A program made the position numbers and the translations under genes. A DNA stretch of 5,088 nucleotides from an uncultured Chloroflexota bacterium (lineage in GTDB: Bacteria; Chloroflexota; Anaerolineae; Caldilineales; Caldilineaceae), in contig CAIOHJ010000104.1 in the NCBI GenBank assembly GCA_903858085.1, positions 1 through 5,088 of the forward strand, in the 5' to 3' direction. A model generated the notes under the pieces. It was not told the DNA's origin and did not search any database. It was given only the letters and a program-made list of their open reading frames with translations. Below, piece after piece: positions 1 through 5,088 of the stretch. How positions within the stretch are numbered: the stretch's first letter is position 1; each line of letters begins with the position of its first letter.

Positions 1-285
1 GACACGCAAAACCGCACGGTCAACACCCCGCGCGGCCAGCACCACATCACCCCCAAACAGTCGGCGCTGCTGCAGATGTTGATGAGCCGCCGCGGTGAAG
101 TCATCTCCCGTCGCGAGATCATGGAGACCATCTGGGAAACCACCTTTTTGGAAGATACCCGCACGCTGGATGTCCATATCCGCTGGCTGCGCGAGCAGAT
201 CGAGAACGACCCCTCCAACCCGCAGTATATCCTCACCGTGCGCGGCAAGGGCTACTCGTTCTGCCCCAAATCCGGGATCAGCTGA
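1..285 (+). CDS. Response regulator, OmpR/PhoB family, C-terminal DNA-binding domain (5' end outside window)
   Basis: The frame is open from the first base and ends at TGA 283-285, giving 94 residues with no start in the window. These form a winged-helix effector domain of the OmpR/PhoB type. TPKQSALLQMLM (17-28) matches the family's 'LT..E..LL..L' helix, with a following GEVISRREIMETIW segment (32-45). The recognition helix is DTRTLDVHIRWLREQIE (52-68), and the C-terminal wing is YILTVRGKGYSF (76-87). By family knowledge, such proteins bind promoter DNA as dimers after an N-terminal receiver domain is phosphorylated by a sensor kinase. That receiver domain would lie to the left of the window and is not seen, so the target genes and partner kinase cannot be named. 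The tail after the wing is short (CPKSGIS). The gene converges with the RelA/SpoT homolog and overlaps its end by 8 bases. Confidence 0.93.
   Translation, partial: DTQNRTVNTPRGQHHITPKQSALLQMLMSRRGEVISRREIMETIWETTFLEDTRTLDVHIRWLREQIENDPSNPQYILTVRGKGYSFCPKSGIS
278..285. other. Palindromic overlap holding both convergent stop codons
   Basis: The octamer TCAGCTGA is its own reverse complement. Its right end supplies the plus-strand TGA (283-285) of the response regulator. Its left end supplies the minus-strand TGA (280-278) of the RelA/SpoT homolog. The two genes therefore finish inside each other. No T-run hairpin follows the response regulator in the first hundred bases, and none precedes position 278 on the minus strand, so any terminator must lie inside the opposite coding region. 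Confidence 0.9.
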
Positions 286-2698
286 TGCGGCGGTAGACCT
301 CTTTGATGTTGGGGAGATGCTCGATCTTGGTCAGGATCCGGGTCAGCTGGGTCACATCCTGAATTTCGAGTGTCGCTGCGATCACGGCCAGGTTGTCTTT
401 CTGGCCGGTGACCGCCTCGATGTTGCGCATGTTGACATGTTCGTCGGCGACGAGCGCAGCGATGTCGCGCACCAGGCCGGAGCGGTCGTAGGCGCTGATG
501 TGGATTTTGACCGGGTAGGTTTTTTCCTGCAAGGTGGTCCAGCTGACCTCGATGATGCGGCTGTGCTCGTTGCCGAGCAGCCGGTTGATGTTGGGGCATT
601 TCTGGGTATGAATTGTCACCCCCCGTCCTTTGGTGACATAGCCTACGATCGGGTCCCCGGGCACTGGGTGGCAGCATTTGCCCAGGTTGGTCAACAGCCC
701 CTCGACCCCCTGCACGCGCAGGCCATCGAAGCCGGCCACATCGGCGGCATTCTGCCCGGGTTGGAACGAAAAGACATCAAACGAGGCCAGCCGCTCCTGT
801 TCGCGGCGCTCATATTCGATGACGCGGGTGGCGATGTGCTGTGAGTTGATGTCGCCGTAGCCGATCGCGGCCAGAAAATCGTCCAGCAGCTCGTAGCGGA
901 AGAGCCGGCTGACCGCCTCGAAGCTGAGATCCGCCGAAAGCCGGTGCAGTTCCTTGTCGAGCGCCTGGCGCCCGCGCAGGATATTTTCGTCGCGGTTCTG
1001 GCGGCGCAGCCAGGTTCGAATCTTGCTGCGTGCACGCTGGGTGGCGACAAACTCCAGATCCGGGTTGAGCCAGTCACGGCTCGGCCCTCCTCGCGAGGCT
1101 GCAATGATCGACACCTGGTCCCCGTTTTGCAGCTTGTAATCCAGTGGAACCAGCTTGCCGTTGACATTCGCACCTCGGCAGCGGTGGCCCAGTTCGGTGT
1201 GAATGTTGTAGGCGAAATCGATCGGGGTCGAGCCTGCCGGCAGCTCGACAATGTCGGCGTTGGGTGTAAAGACCAGGACCCGATCGCTGAAGACATCGGT
1301 CTTCATGCCGTCGACAAACTCGTCGGAGTCGCTCATCGAGAGGGGCTCTGACATCAACTTGCGCAAATAGGCAATTTTTTTCTGCACATCCTCGCTGTGG
1401 CGGGTCTGCTCTTTGTACTGCCAGTGCGCAGCAATGCCCAGCTCGGCCATGTCATGCATCTCGCCGGTGCGGATCTGAATTTCAACCGGGCGCCCATCTT
1501 TTTTGATCCGTACCGCCGTGTGCAGGCTGCGGTACATGTTGTCTTTGGGGTTGGCGATATAATCGTCGAACTCCCCTGGGATCGGGTGCCACATGGTGTG
1601 GACCACCCCCAGCGCGGCGTAACACTGGGCGACGCTGTCGACAATGATGCGAAAACCGTGCACGTCGTAGATCTGCTCAAAGCCTACCCCTTTGCGTTCC
1701 ATCTTGCGGAAGATCGAATAGATGTGCTTGGGGCGTCCGTAAATTTGGGCATGCAGGCCCGCCTCGCTCAGCGCTCGTTCCAGGTCGGCTTTGATGCGGA
1801 TGACCAGTTTGTCGCGGTCGTCTTCTTTCTGTTGGACTGCATTTTTGATCTCGCGGTAGCTGCCCGGGTTGAGATAGCGGAAGCTGAGATCCTCCAGCTC
1901 GGACTTGATGCGCCAGATGCCCAGGCGGTTGGCGATCGGGGCATAATAGTCGAGGGTTTCCCGGGCAGTCCGGCGTCGTTTGTATTCTTTCTGGCCAGCG
2001 AGCGTCCGCATGTTGTGCAGGCGGTCGGCCAGTTTGATGATCAACACGCGCAGATCCTCGATGCTGGCCAGCATCATCTTGCGCAGCGATTCTGCCTTCT
2101 GGTTGCTGACGGGCGCGTCGGTTTTGCTCTTCTTTTCTTGAATTTTTTTGAGCTTGGTGACCCCGTCCACCAGCCGGGCGATCGTAGAACCAAAGTGGGT
2201 GCGGAGATAGTCGATGCTGTAGTCGCTGTCCTCGGCGACGTCGTGCAGAAGGCCAGCGGCCAGCGCTTCGGGGTCCATGTGCAGCTCAGCCAGGATCTCG
2301 GTCACTGCGATCGGATGGGTGATGTAGGGTTCGCCGCTGTCGCGCTGCATGGCGTGGTGTGCATAGCTGGCCAGCATGTATGCGCGCAAAATCAGCTCGC
2401 GACTTTCCCCCCGAAAGCTCTCTGGCAGGTTGTTCCACAACGCCTCGATCGCCCGACATTCTTCAGGCGATGGCGCCAGACGGATCAGATCCTGCCCGTC
2501 GGCGGTCGGCAGCGGCCGGAGCCGCTCGACCGCCTGCCAGAGTTCCGAAGACGGGGGCGCCGGTTCTTCTGGGCCCCTCTGCAAAGTGTCCCCGCTGGCT
2601 GGGGTCTGCTGTTCATCGTCCCCTGCCGGCTCCTGTGCAACGGCAAGCAAGGGGGGCGCCAGAGTTCTGGTCGGCGCGTGGTTGACTGAAACGCTCAC
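278..2698 (-). CDS. RelA/SpoT-family (p)ppGpp synthetase/hydrolase, long form
   Basis: This cytosolic enzyme makes (p)ppGpp from ATP and GDP/GTP and, if its HD site works, breaks it down; it drives the stringent response. I numbered 806 residues from GTG 2698. HD hydrolase (about 100-232): H114, HDVAED 152-157 and D225 in ADRLHNMRTL keep the metal ligands and the E-D pair. Synthetase (about 305-430): YGRPKH, D345 in IYDVHGFR, Y389 in NMYRSLHT, EIQIRT and AELGIAAHW. The motif that separates enzyme classes reads EFDD (376-379), the acidic type. TGS (about 474-533), a helical region, a Cys/His zinc-finger-like part (C675, C676, H677, C701) and a C-terminal ACT domain (about 729-806) follow in normal order. 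About 90 residues, the first part Pro/Glu/Gln-rich, precede the HD core. GTG is preferred because AGGAGG lies 6 bases upstream; an ATG at 2737 would add 13 residues. It could be called rel, relA or spoT; the sequence does not decide. Confidence 0.96.
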   Translation of the reverse strand: MSVSVNHAPTRTLAPPLLAVAQEPAGDDEQQTPASGDTLQRGPEEPAPPSSELWQAVERLRPLPTADGQDLIRLAPSPEECRAIEALWNNLPESFRGESRELILRAYMLASYAHHAMQRDSGEPYITHPIAVTEILAELHMDPEALAAGLLHDVAEDSDYSIDYLRTHFGSTIARLVDGVTKLKKIQEKKSKTDAPVSNQKAESLRKMMLASIEDLRVLIIKLADRLHNMRTLAGQKEYKRRRTARETLDYYAPIANRLGIWRIKSELEDLSFRYLNPGSYREIKNAVQQKEDDRDKLVIRIKADLERALSEAGLHAQIYGRPKHIYSIFRKMERKGVGFEQIYDVHGFRIIVDSVAQCYAALGVVHTMWHPIPGEFDDYIANPKDNMYRSLHTAVRIKKDGRPVEIQIRTGEMHDMAELGIAAHWQYKEQTRHSEDVQKKIAYLRKLMSEPLSMSDSDEFVDGMKTDVFSDRVLVFTPNADIVELPAGSTPIDFAYNIHTELGHRCRGANVNGKLVPLDYKLQNGDQVSIIAASRGGPSRDWLNPDLEFVATQRARSKIRTWLRRQNRDENILRGRQALDKELHRLSADLSFEAVSRLFRYELLDDFLAAIGYGDINSQHIATRVIEYERREQERLASFDVFSFQPGQNAADVAGFDGLRVQGVEGLLTNLGKCCHPVPGDPIVGYVTKGRGVTIHTQKCPNINRLLGNEHSRIIEVSWTTLQEKTYPVKIHISAYDRSGLVRDIAALVADEHVNMRNIEAVTGQKDNLAVIAATLEIQDVTQLTRILTKIEHLPNIKEVYRRIS

Positions 2699-2704
2699 CT
2701 GCTG

Positions 2705-2710
2705 CCTCCT
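2705..2710 (-). promoter_or_regulatory. Ribosome binding site that favours the GTG start of the RelA/SpoT gene
   Basis: On the minus strand this is a perfect AGGAGG, followed by 6 bases (CAGCAG) and then GTG at 2698-2696. The upstream in-frame ATG at 2737 has only AGAGGT about 9 bases before it. If the candidate promoter just upstream is right, that AGAGGT would sit at or before the transcription start. This points to the GTG. Both starts are in frame, so the difference is only 13 residues. Confidence 0.6.
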
Positions 2711-2752
2711 GGTCCTGCAGCCAGAGCCTGGCTGCATGCTTTTCTGACCTCT

Positions 2753-2782
2753 ATTCTACCCTGACAAGGTGCCACTGTGCAA
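2753..2782 (-). promoter_or_regulatory. Candidate sigma-70-type promoter for the RelA/SpoT gene
   Basis: On the minus strand TAGAAT (2758-2753) matches the TATAAT -10 consensus at five of six positions. TTGCAC (2782-2777) is a weak -35, matching only TTG, with an 18-base spacer. It lies in the short gap between the miaA stop and the RelA/SpoT start, and is one of the few AT-richer spots in the area. A start about 7 bases below the -10 would leave a leader of roughly 45-50 bases to the GTG. The weak -35 keeps confidence low. Readthrough from miaA is an equally good source of transcript. Confidence 0.35.
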
Positions 2783-2796
2783 CGTCCCTACAGGGT

Positions 2797-3720
2797 TCAG
2801 GGCGCCTCCAGCCAACGACAGAGCAGAGCAAGAATTTCTGTATGGGGGGTGGTGTCGAGGTCAAACCAGCGGATCTCCTTCAGCTTGCGCAGCCAGGTCA
2901 TCTGATGGCGGACATAGCGGTGGGTTTCGGTTTTGATGCGAGCGGCGGCTGTCTCCAGGTCACACTGGCCCGCCAGGTAGTCGCCACACTCGCGGTAGCC
3001 CAGGCTGGTCATCGCCGGCAGTCGGCGGGTGTAGCCTGCAGCCAGCAGACGCTCTGTCTCGGCGACCAGTCCATTGGCCAGCATGGCGTCGACCCGGCGG
3101 TCGATCCGCTGGTAGAGCGCCGCCCGTTCACGGGTCAGCCCGACCTGCAGGATCCGATAAGGAGGCGGTTCACTGCCTTCCAATTCGACCTTGGAGCGGC
3201 CCGTAGACAGCAGGATTTCCAGCGCTCGCAGCACCCGGCGCGGGTTGCGGGCGTCGATCTGCGCCGCAGTGGCAGGGTCGCTGGCGGCCAGCTGCGCAAA
3301 GAGCGCTGCAACTCCTTCGCGGGCCAACCGCTCTTCCAGCACCGCCCGCAGCTCCGGGTTCGGGGCAACCGCAGGAATCCGCAGCCCTGCAACGACAGCG
3401 CGGATGTAGAGCCCCGTCCCCCCCACCAGCAGCGGGGTGTGCCCGCGGGCATGGATGGCGTCGATCGCAGCGTAGGCCAGCTGCTGGTATTCGGCGACTG
3501 TCAACACCTGGTCGGGGTCGCGCAGGTCGAGCAGGTGGTGGGGAATCAGCGCCCGCTCGGCCTGGGTCGCTTTGGCTGTGCCGATGTCCATCCCGCGGTA
3601 GATCTGTCGGCTGTCGGCGCTGACCACCTCTCCCTGGCAGCGCTGCCCAAGCGCCAGGCTCAGCTCCGTCTTCCCGACGCCCGTCGGGCCCAGCAGGACG
3701 ATCAGGGGAGGTCTAGCCAT
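2797..3720 (-). CDS. miaA: tRNA dimethylallyltransferase (tRNA A37 prenylation)
   Basis: MiaA transfers a dimethylallyl group from dimethylallyl diphosphate to N6 of adenosine 37 in tRNAs that read UNN codons, giving i6A, which steadies codon-anticodon pairing. The 307-residue length is normal for the family. Near the N-terminus is the P-loop GPTGVGKT (11-18). It is followed by SADSRQIYRGMDIGTAK (34-50), which carries the conserved Asp 36, and by HHLLDLRDP (61-69). Next come GGTGLYI (100-106), NPRRVLRALEI (159-169), AMTSLGYRE (236-244) and the tRNA-contacting end THRYVRHQMTWLRK (266-279). The ATG at 3720 lies inside the end of yraN with an 8-base overlap (ATGGCTAG, where TAG stops yraN). Only a GGTGAG close to the start serves as a possible ribosome site, so translation is probably coupled to yraN. 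No terminator-like hairpin with a T-run follows the gene, so transcription may continue into the RelA/SpoT gene. Confidence 0.97.
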   Translation of the reverse strand: MARPPLIVLLGPTGVGKTELSLALGQRCQGEVVSADSRQIYRGMDIGTAKATQAERALIPHHLLDLRDPDQVLTVAEYQQLAYAAIDAIHARGHTPLLVGGTGLYIRAVVAGLRIPAVAPNPELRAVLEERLAREGVAALFAQLAASDPATAAQIDARNPRRVLRALEILLSTGRSKVELEGSEPPPYRILQVGLTRERAALYQRIDRRVDAMLANGLVAETERLLAAGYTRRLPAMTSLGYRECGDYLAGQCDLETAAARIKTETHRYVRHQMTWLRKLKEIRWFDLDTTPHTEILALLCRWLEAP

Positions 3721-4135
3721 CGCTCACCGCGTGGCGGATGTGCTCGACCGACTGCAGCTGTCCTTGTCTGTCCAACTGTACACCGACCACATCCAGCCGC
3801 CAGGGGCCGGTCCAGCCGCGGGCCCGCACGTAGTGGCGGGCCACCTGGCGCATTTTGGCTGCTTTGCGCGGGGTGATCGACTGCAGCGCTGAGCCGTAGG
3901 CGAAGCCACGTCGGGTGCGCACTTCGACCAGCACCAGCCAGGGGACCACTGCGCCCCCCTGGCCGTAATCAGCCTCCAGTTCCTGGGCCACAATATCGAT
4001 TTCGCCGGCCGCACAGCGCCAGTTGTGCTCGACGATGACAAGCCCCGCAGCCTGCAAGGTGTGGCGTGCCAGCTGCTCCCCCCAATCTCCCAACTGGCGG
4101 CGCGGGGCTGTCTGGCGGGGGACGAACTCAGCCAT
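3713..4135 (-). CDS. yraN: UPF0102 (YraN) family protein, putative endonuclease-fold
   Basis: The 140-residue protein matches the small UPF0102/YraN family, a restriction-endonuclease-like fold whose biochemical role is not well settled. The family start QLGDWGEQLARHTLQAAGL (14-32) is followed by HNWRCAAGEIDIVA (37-50), with the conserved Glu and Asp of GEID. Then come VLVEVRTRRGFAYGSA (68-83), the E-x-K-like strand, and ITPRKAAKMRQVARHYV (87-103). The C-terminus has RLDVVGV (113-119), the usual second Asp strand. Two oddities stand out. The usual Lys of EVK is Arg here. The stretch between GEID and EVR is about ten residues longer than usual (ELEADYGQGGAVVPW). I chose ATG 4135 because homology begins right after it; the open frame reaches further back, to 4279, but that part lies inside rnhB and has no family match. 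The gene overlaps both rnhB and miaA by 8 bases and has no good ribosome site of its own, which suggests translational coupling. Confidence 0.92.
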   Translation of the reverse strand: MAEFVPRQTAPRRQLGDWGEQLARHTLQAAGLVIVEHNWRCAAGEIDIVAQELEADYGQGGAVVPWLVLVEVRTRRGFAYGSALQSITPRKAAKMRQVARHYVRARGWTGPWRLDVVGVQLDRQGQLQSVEHIRHAVSDG

Positions 4136-4787
4136 GCGCGCAGAGTTCCAGTTGTACCGGGCGGCGGGCGAGCGGGGCAAAGGTGAGGCGGTGGATCGGG
4201 CAGGGGCCCGAGGCCTGCAGCGCCGCCAGGTGGGCTGCCACGCCGTAGCCTTTGTGCGCCGCAAATCCATACCCAGCATAGTCCAGGTCGTAGCGATCCA
4301 TCAGCTGGTCTCGATGCACCTTGGCCAGAATCGACGCTGCCGCCACCGAGACCATCGTGCGGTCCGCTTTGGGCTGCACGGTCTGGGGGGTGGCCACCTC
4401 GGGCAGGGGTACCCAGTCGATCAACAGGTGGTCGGGGCGCCAGGCCAGCAGGGCCAGCGCCTGTTGCATGGCCTGGCGGGTGGCTGCAGCGATGCCGATG
4501 GCGTCGATCACAGACGCGTCCACCACCCCAACCCCCCACGTTGCCGCCTCCGTTTTGACCGCTGCGGCCAGCACGCTGCGCTGGGCGGGGCTCAGCAGTT
4601 TGCTGTCTCGCACTGCGCCCCACAGTGCAGCGTCGCAGGTCGTCTGTCGGACGACCACAGCGGCCGCGACCACCGGGCCCGCCAGTGCGCCTCGCCCCGC
4701 TTCGTCGAGACCGGCCACCCAGCGCGTTCCCTGTGCCCAGAGCGCCTGTTCTCTCTGCAGGGTTGGGGCTGCACCAGCCTGCCGCAC
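4128..4787 (-). CDS. rnhB: Ribonuclease HII
   Basis: RNase HII cuts the RNA strand of RNA-DNA hybrids and nicks 5' of single ribonucleotides embedded in DNA, starting ribonucleotide excision repair. The 219-residue protein has all the family signatures. GLDEAGRGALAGPVV (26-40) holds the first two acidic residues (D28, E29) and the GRG ribose-recognition motif. DSKLLSPAQR (61-70) is followed by LIDW (122-125) with the third acid, D124. KADRTMVSVAAASILAKVHRD (140-160) ends in the fourth, D160. HKGYGVAAHLAAL (178-190) carries the tyrosine (Y181) that stacks on the nucleotide in the family, and GPCPIHRLTFAPL (194-206) closes the domain. All catalytic residues are present. The usual KGD and LVDG motifs read KAD and LIDW, mild changes. 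The start is uncertain: GTG 4787 is the only ordinary start that keeps the full first strand, but its purine-rich site is 13-14 bases away. The end overlaps yraN by 8 bases. Confidence 0.96.
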   Translation of the reverse strand: MRQAGAAPTLQREQALWAQGTRWVAGLDEAGRGALAGPVVAAAVVVRQTTCDAALWGAVRDSKLLSPAQRSVLAAAVKTEAATWGVGVVDASVIDAIGIAAATRQAMQQALALLAWRPDHLLIDWVPLPEVATPQTVQPKADRTMVSVAAASILAKVHRDQLMDRYDLDYAGYGFAAHKGYGVAAHLAALQASGPCPIHRLTFAPLARRPVQLELCAHG

Positions 4788-4800
4788 GGTTGCGATGTTA

Positions 4801-4807
4801 CCCTCCC
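4801..4807 (-). promoter_or_regulatory. Purine-rich ribosome site upstream of rnhB
   Basis: The minus strand reads AAGGGAGGG, with GGAGG at 4806-4802. It is the only Shine-Dalgarno-like run before rnhB. It is 14 bases from the GTG at 4787, longer than ideal, but 5 bases from an in-frame ATC at 4796. An in-frame TGA at 4811-4809 closes the frame just upstream, so the true start must lie between 4808 and the DEAG motif. Confidence 0.5.
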
Positions 4808-4898
4808 TTCAACCGCGCATTTTCCGCGCAAAGGTTTCTGCCAGCAGTTCGATCGGCTGTGGCGTGCTGCAAGCAGGGCTTCCGAGCAGAGAGCCCAT

Positions 4899-5088
4899 TC
4901 ATGGGGCATACACGCGCAACGAATCAAAGAGAACGGCGCCAGAGTCGCTGCCAGTAGCCAGTGCACCGGCGCCGATGCGGCCGGCCTGCACCGGCGCCAC
5001 CTCGATCTCGTCCAGCAAGATGTCATTGGCGCTGAAACGCAACAGACCGCCGGCATCCTCCAGCACCAATCGGTTGGGCTGGCCGGCC
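4899..5088 (-). CDS. C-terminal end of a protein with a probable LamG/3-keto-disaccharide hydrolase-like beta-sandwich (5' end outside window)
   Basis: The frame is open from the right edge of the window to TGA 4901-4899 and gives 62 residues. They show the alternating strand pattern typical of the tail of concanavalin A-like jelly-roll domains. NRLVLEDAGGLLRFSAND (5-22) corresponds to the family's 'N.L.v...g..l.f.vNg' strand pair. GRIGAGALATGSDSGAVLFDSLRVYAP (36-62) corresponds to 'G.iGl.a.......v.FDnf.V..P', which normally ends the domain and often the protein. Such domains bind or act on sugars and are usually secreted or on the cell surface; that role is family-level inference, since the N-terminus is missing. 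Two other frames are also open here, but only this one has domain-like residue patterns. The stop is 111 bases before the rnhB GTG, so it could be the first seen member of the same transcript or a separate upstream unit. Confidence 0.72.
   Translation of the reverse strand, partial: AGQPNRLVLEDAGGLLRFSANDILLDEIEVAPVQAGRIGAGALATGSDSGAVLFDSLRVYAP

Noticed and set aside
95..844. Plus-strand open frame starting inside the response regulator and running opposite the RelA/SpoT C-terminus
   Set aside because: It reads the response regulator in the wrong frame and then the antisense of the zinc-finger and ACT domains. No independent support.
1397..2689. Plus-strand open frame of 430 codons opposite the RelA/SpoT gene
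   Set aside because: It lies wholly antisense to a well-supported gene and has no recognisable motif. Long antisense open frames are expected in GC-rich genes.
2761..2800. CCCTACAGGG-like inverted repeat after miaA, considered as a terminator
   Set aside because: The arms are only 4 bases with a 2-base loop, and no T-run follows on either strand.
2842..3876. Plus-strand open frame of 344 codons opposite miaA and the end of yraN
   Set aside because: It spans two genes of clear family identity on the other strand, has no domain pattern, and its tail is low-complexity Pro/Arg/Gly, typical of a shadow frame.
640..4855. Many CGATCG-type hexamers scattered through the window, considered as a HIP1-like repeat
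   Set aside because: The full GCGATCGC octamer was not seen, and the hexamers fall in ordinary codons in coding sequence without regular spacing.
4962..4998. Direct repeat of TGCACCGGCGCC (4962-4973 and 4987-4998) and two GGCCGGCC octamers (4979-4986, 5081-5088)
   Set aside because: The 12-base copies are 25 bases apart and read in different frames of a Gly/Ala-rich coding region. GC-rich codon use explains them without a repeat element.
4592..5056. Minus-strand open frame of 154 codons overlapping the beginning of rnhB and the right-edge gene
   Set aside because: Its residues are Cys/Arg/Ser-rich with no domain pattern, while other frames in the same stretch give RNase HII and a beta-sandwich tail.

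Overview
This window is a GC-rich bacterial housekeeping stretch. The lineage is most likely Chloroflexota. That is an inference from the style of the proteins (an RNase HII that begins with an LWAQG...GLDEAGRGALAGP run, a long RelA/SpoT homolog with a PGEFDDYIA motif, and a response-regulator effector domain with a DTRTLDVHIRWLRE recognition helix), not from any search.

Layout, left to right. A plus-strand gene enters from the left edge and ends at 285; it is the DNA-binding end of an OmpR/PhoB-type response regulator. Everything else is on the minus strand and therefore reads from right to left. At the right edge (5088-4899) is the C-terminal end of an unidentified protein with a probable beta-sandwich (LamG/3-keto-disaccharide hydrolase-like) tail. 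After a 111-base gap come three tightly packed genes: rnhB (RNase HII), yraN (UPF0102) and miaA (tRNA dimethylallyltransferase). The two junctions between them are 8-base overlaps of the same form. A short gap holding a candidate promoter then leads to a full-length RelA/SpoT-family (p)ppGpp enzyme. That gene converges on the response regulator, and their stop codons lie inside one shared 8-base palindrome.

How the genes fit together. rnhB, yraN and miaA look like one translationally coupled unit for nucleic-acid upkeep (removal of ribonucleotides/RNA from DNA, a putative nuclease, tRNA A37 prenylation). The RelA/SpoT homolog can be read from the same transcript and probably also from its own promoter. 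The response regulator is a separate convergent unit. There is no intergenic space for a terminator between it and the RelA/SpoT gene.

There is no gene-free stretch over 300 bases. I saw no RNA gene, mobile element, CRISPR array or clear new system. The points most worth a second look are the pairing of an acidic EFDD synthetase motif with an apparently intact hydrolase site in the RelA/SpoT homolog, the palindromic convergent stop overlap, and start-site questions for two genes.
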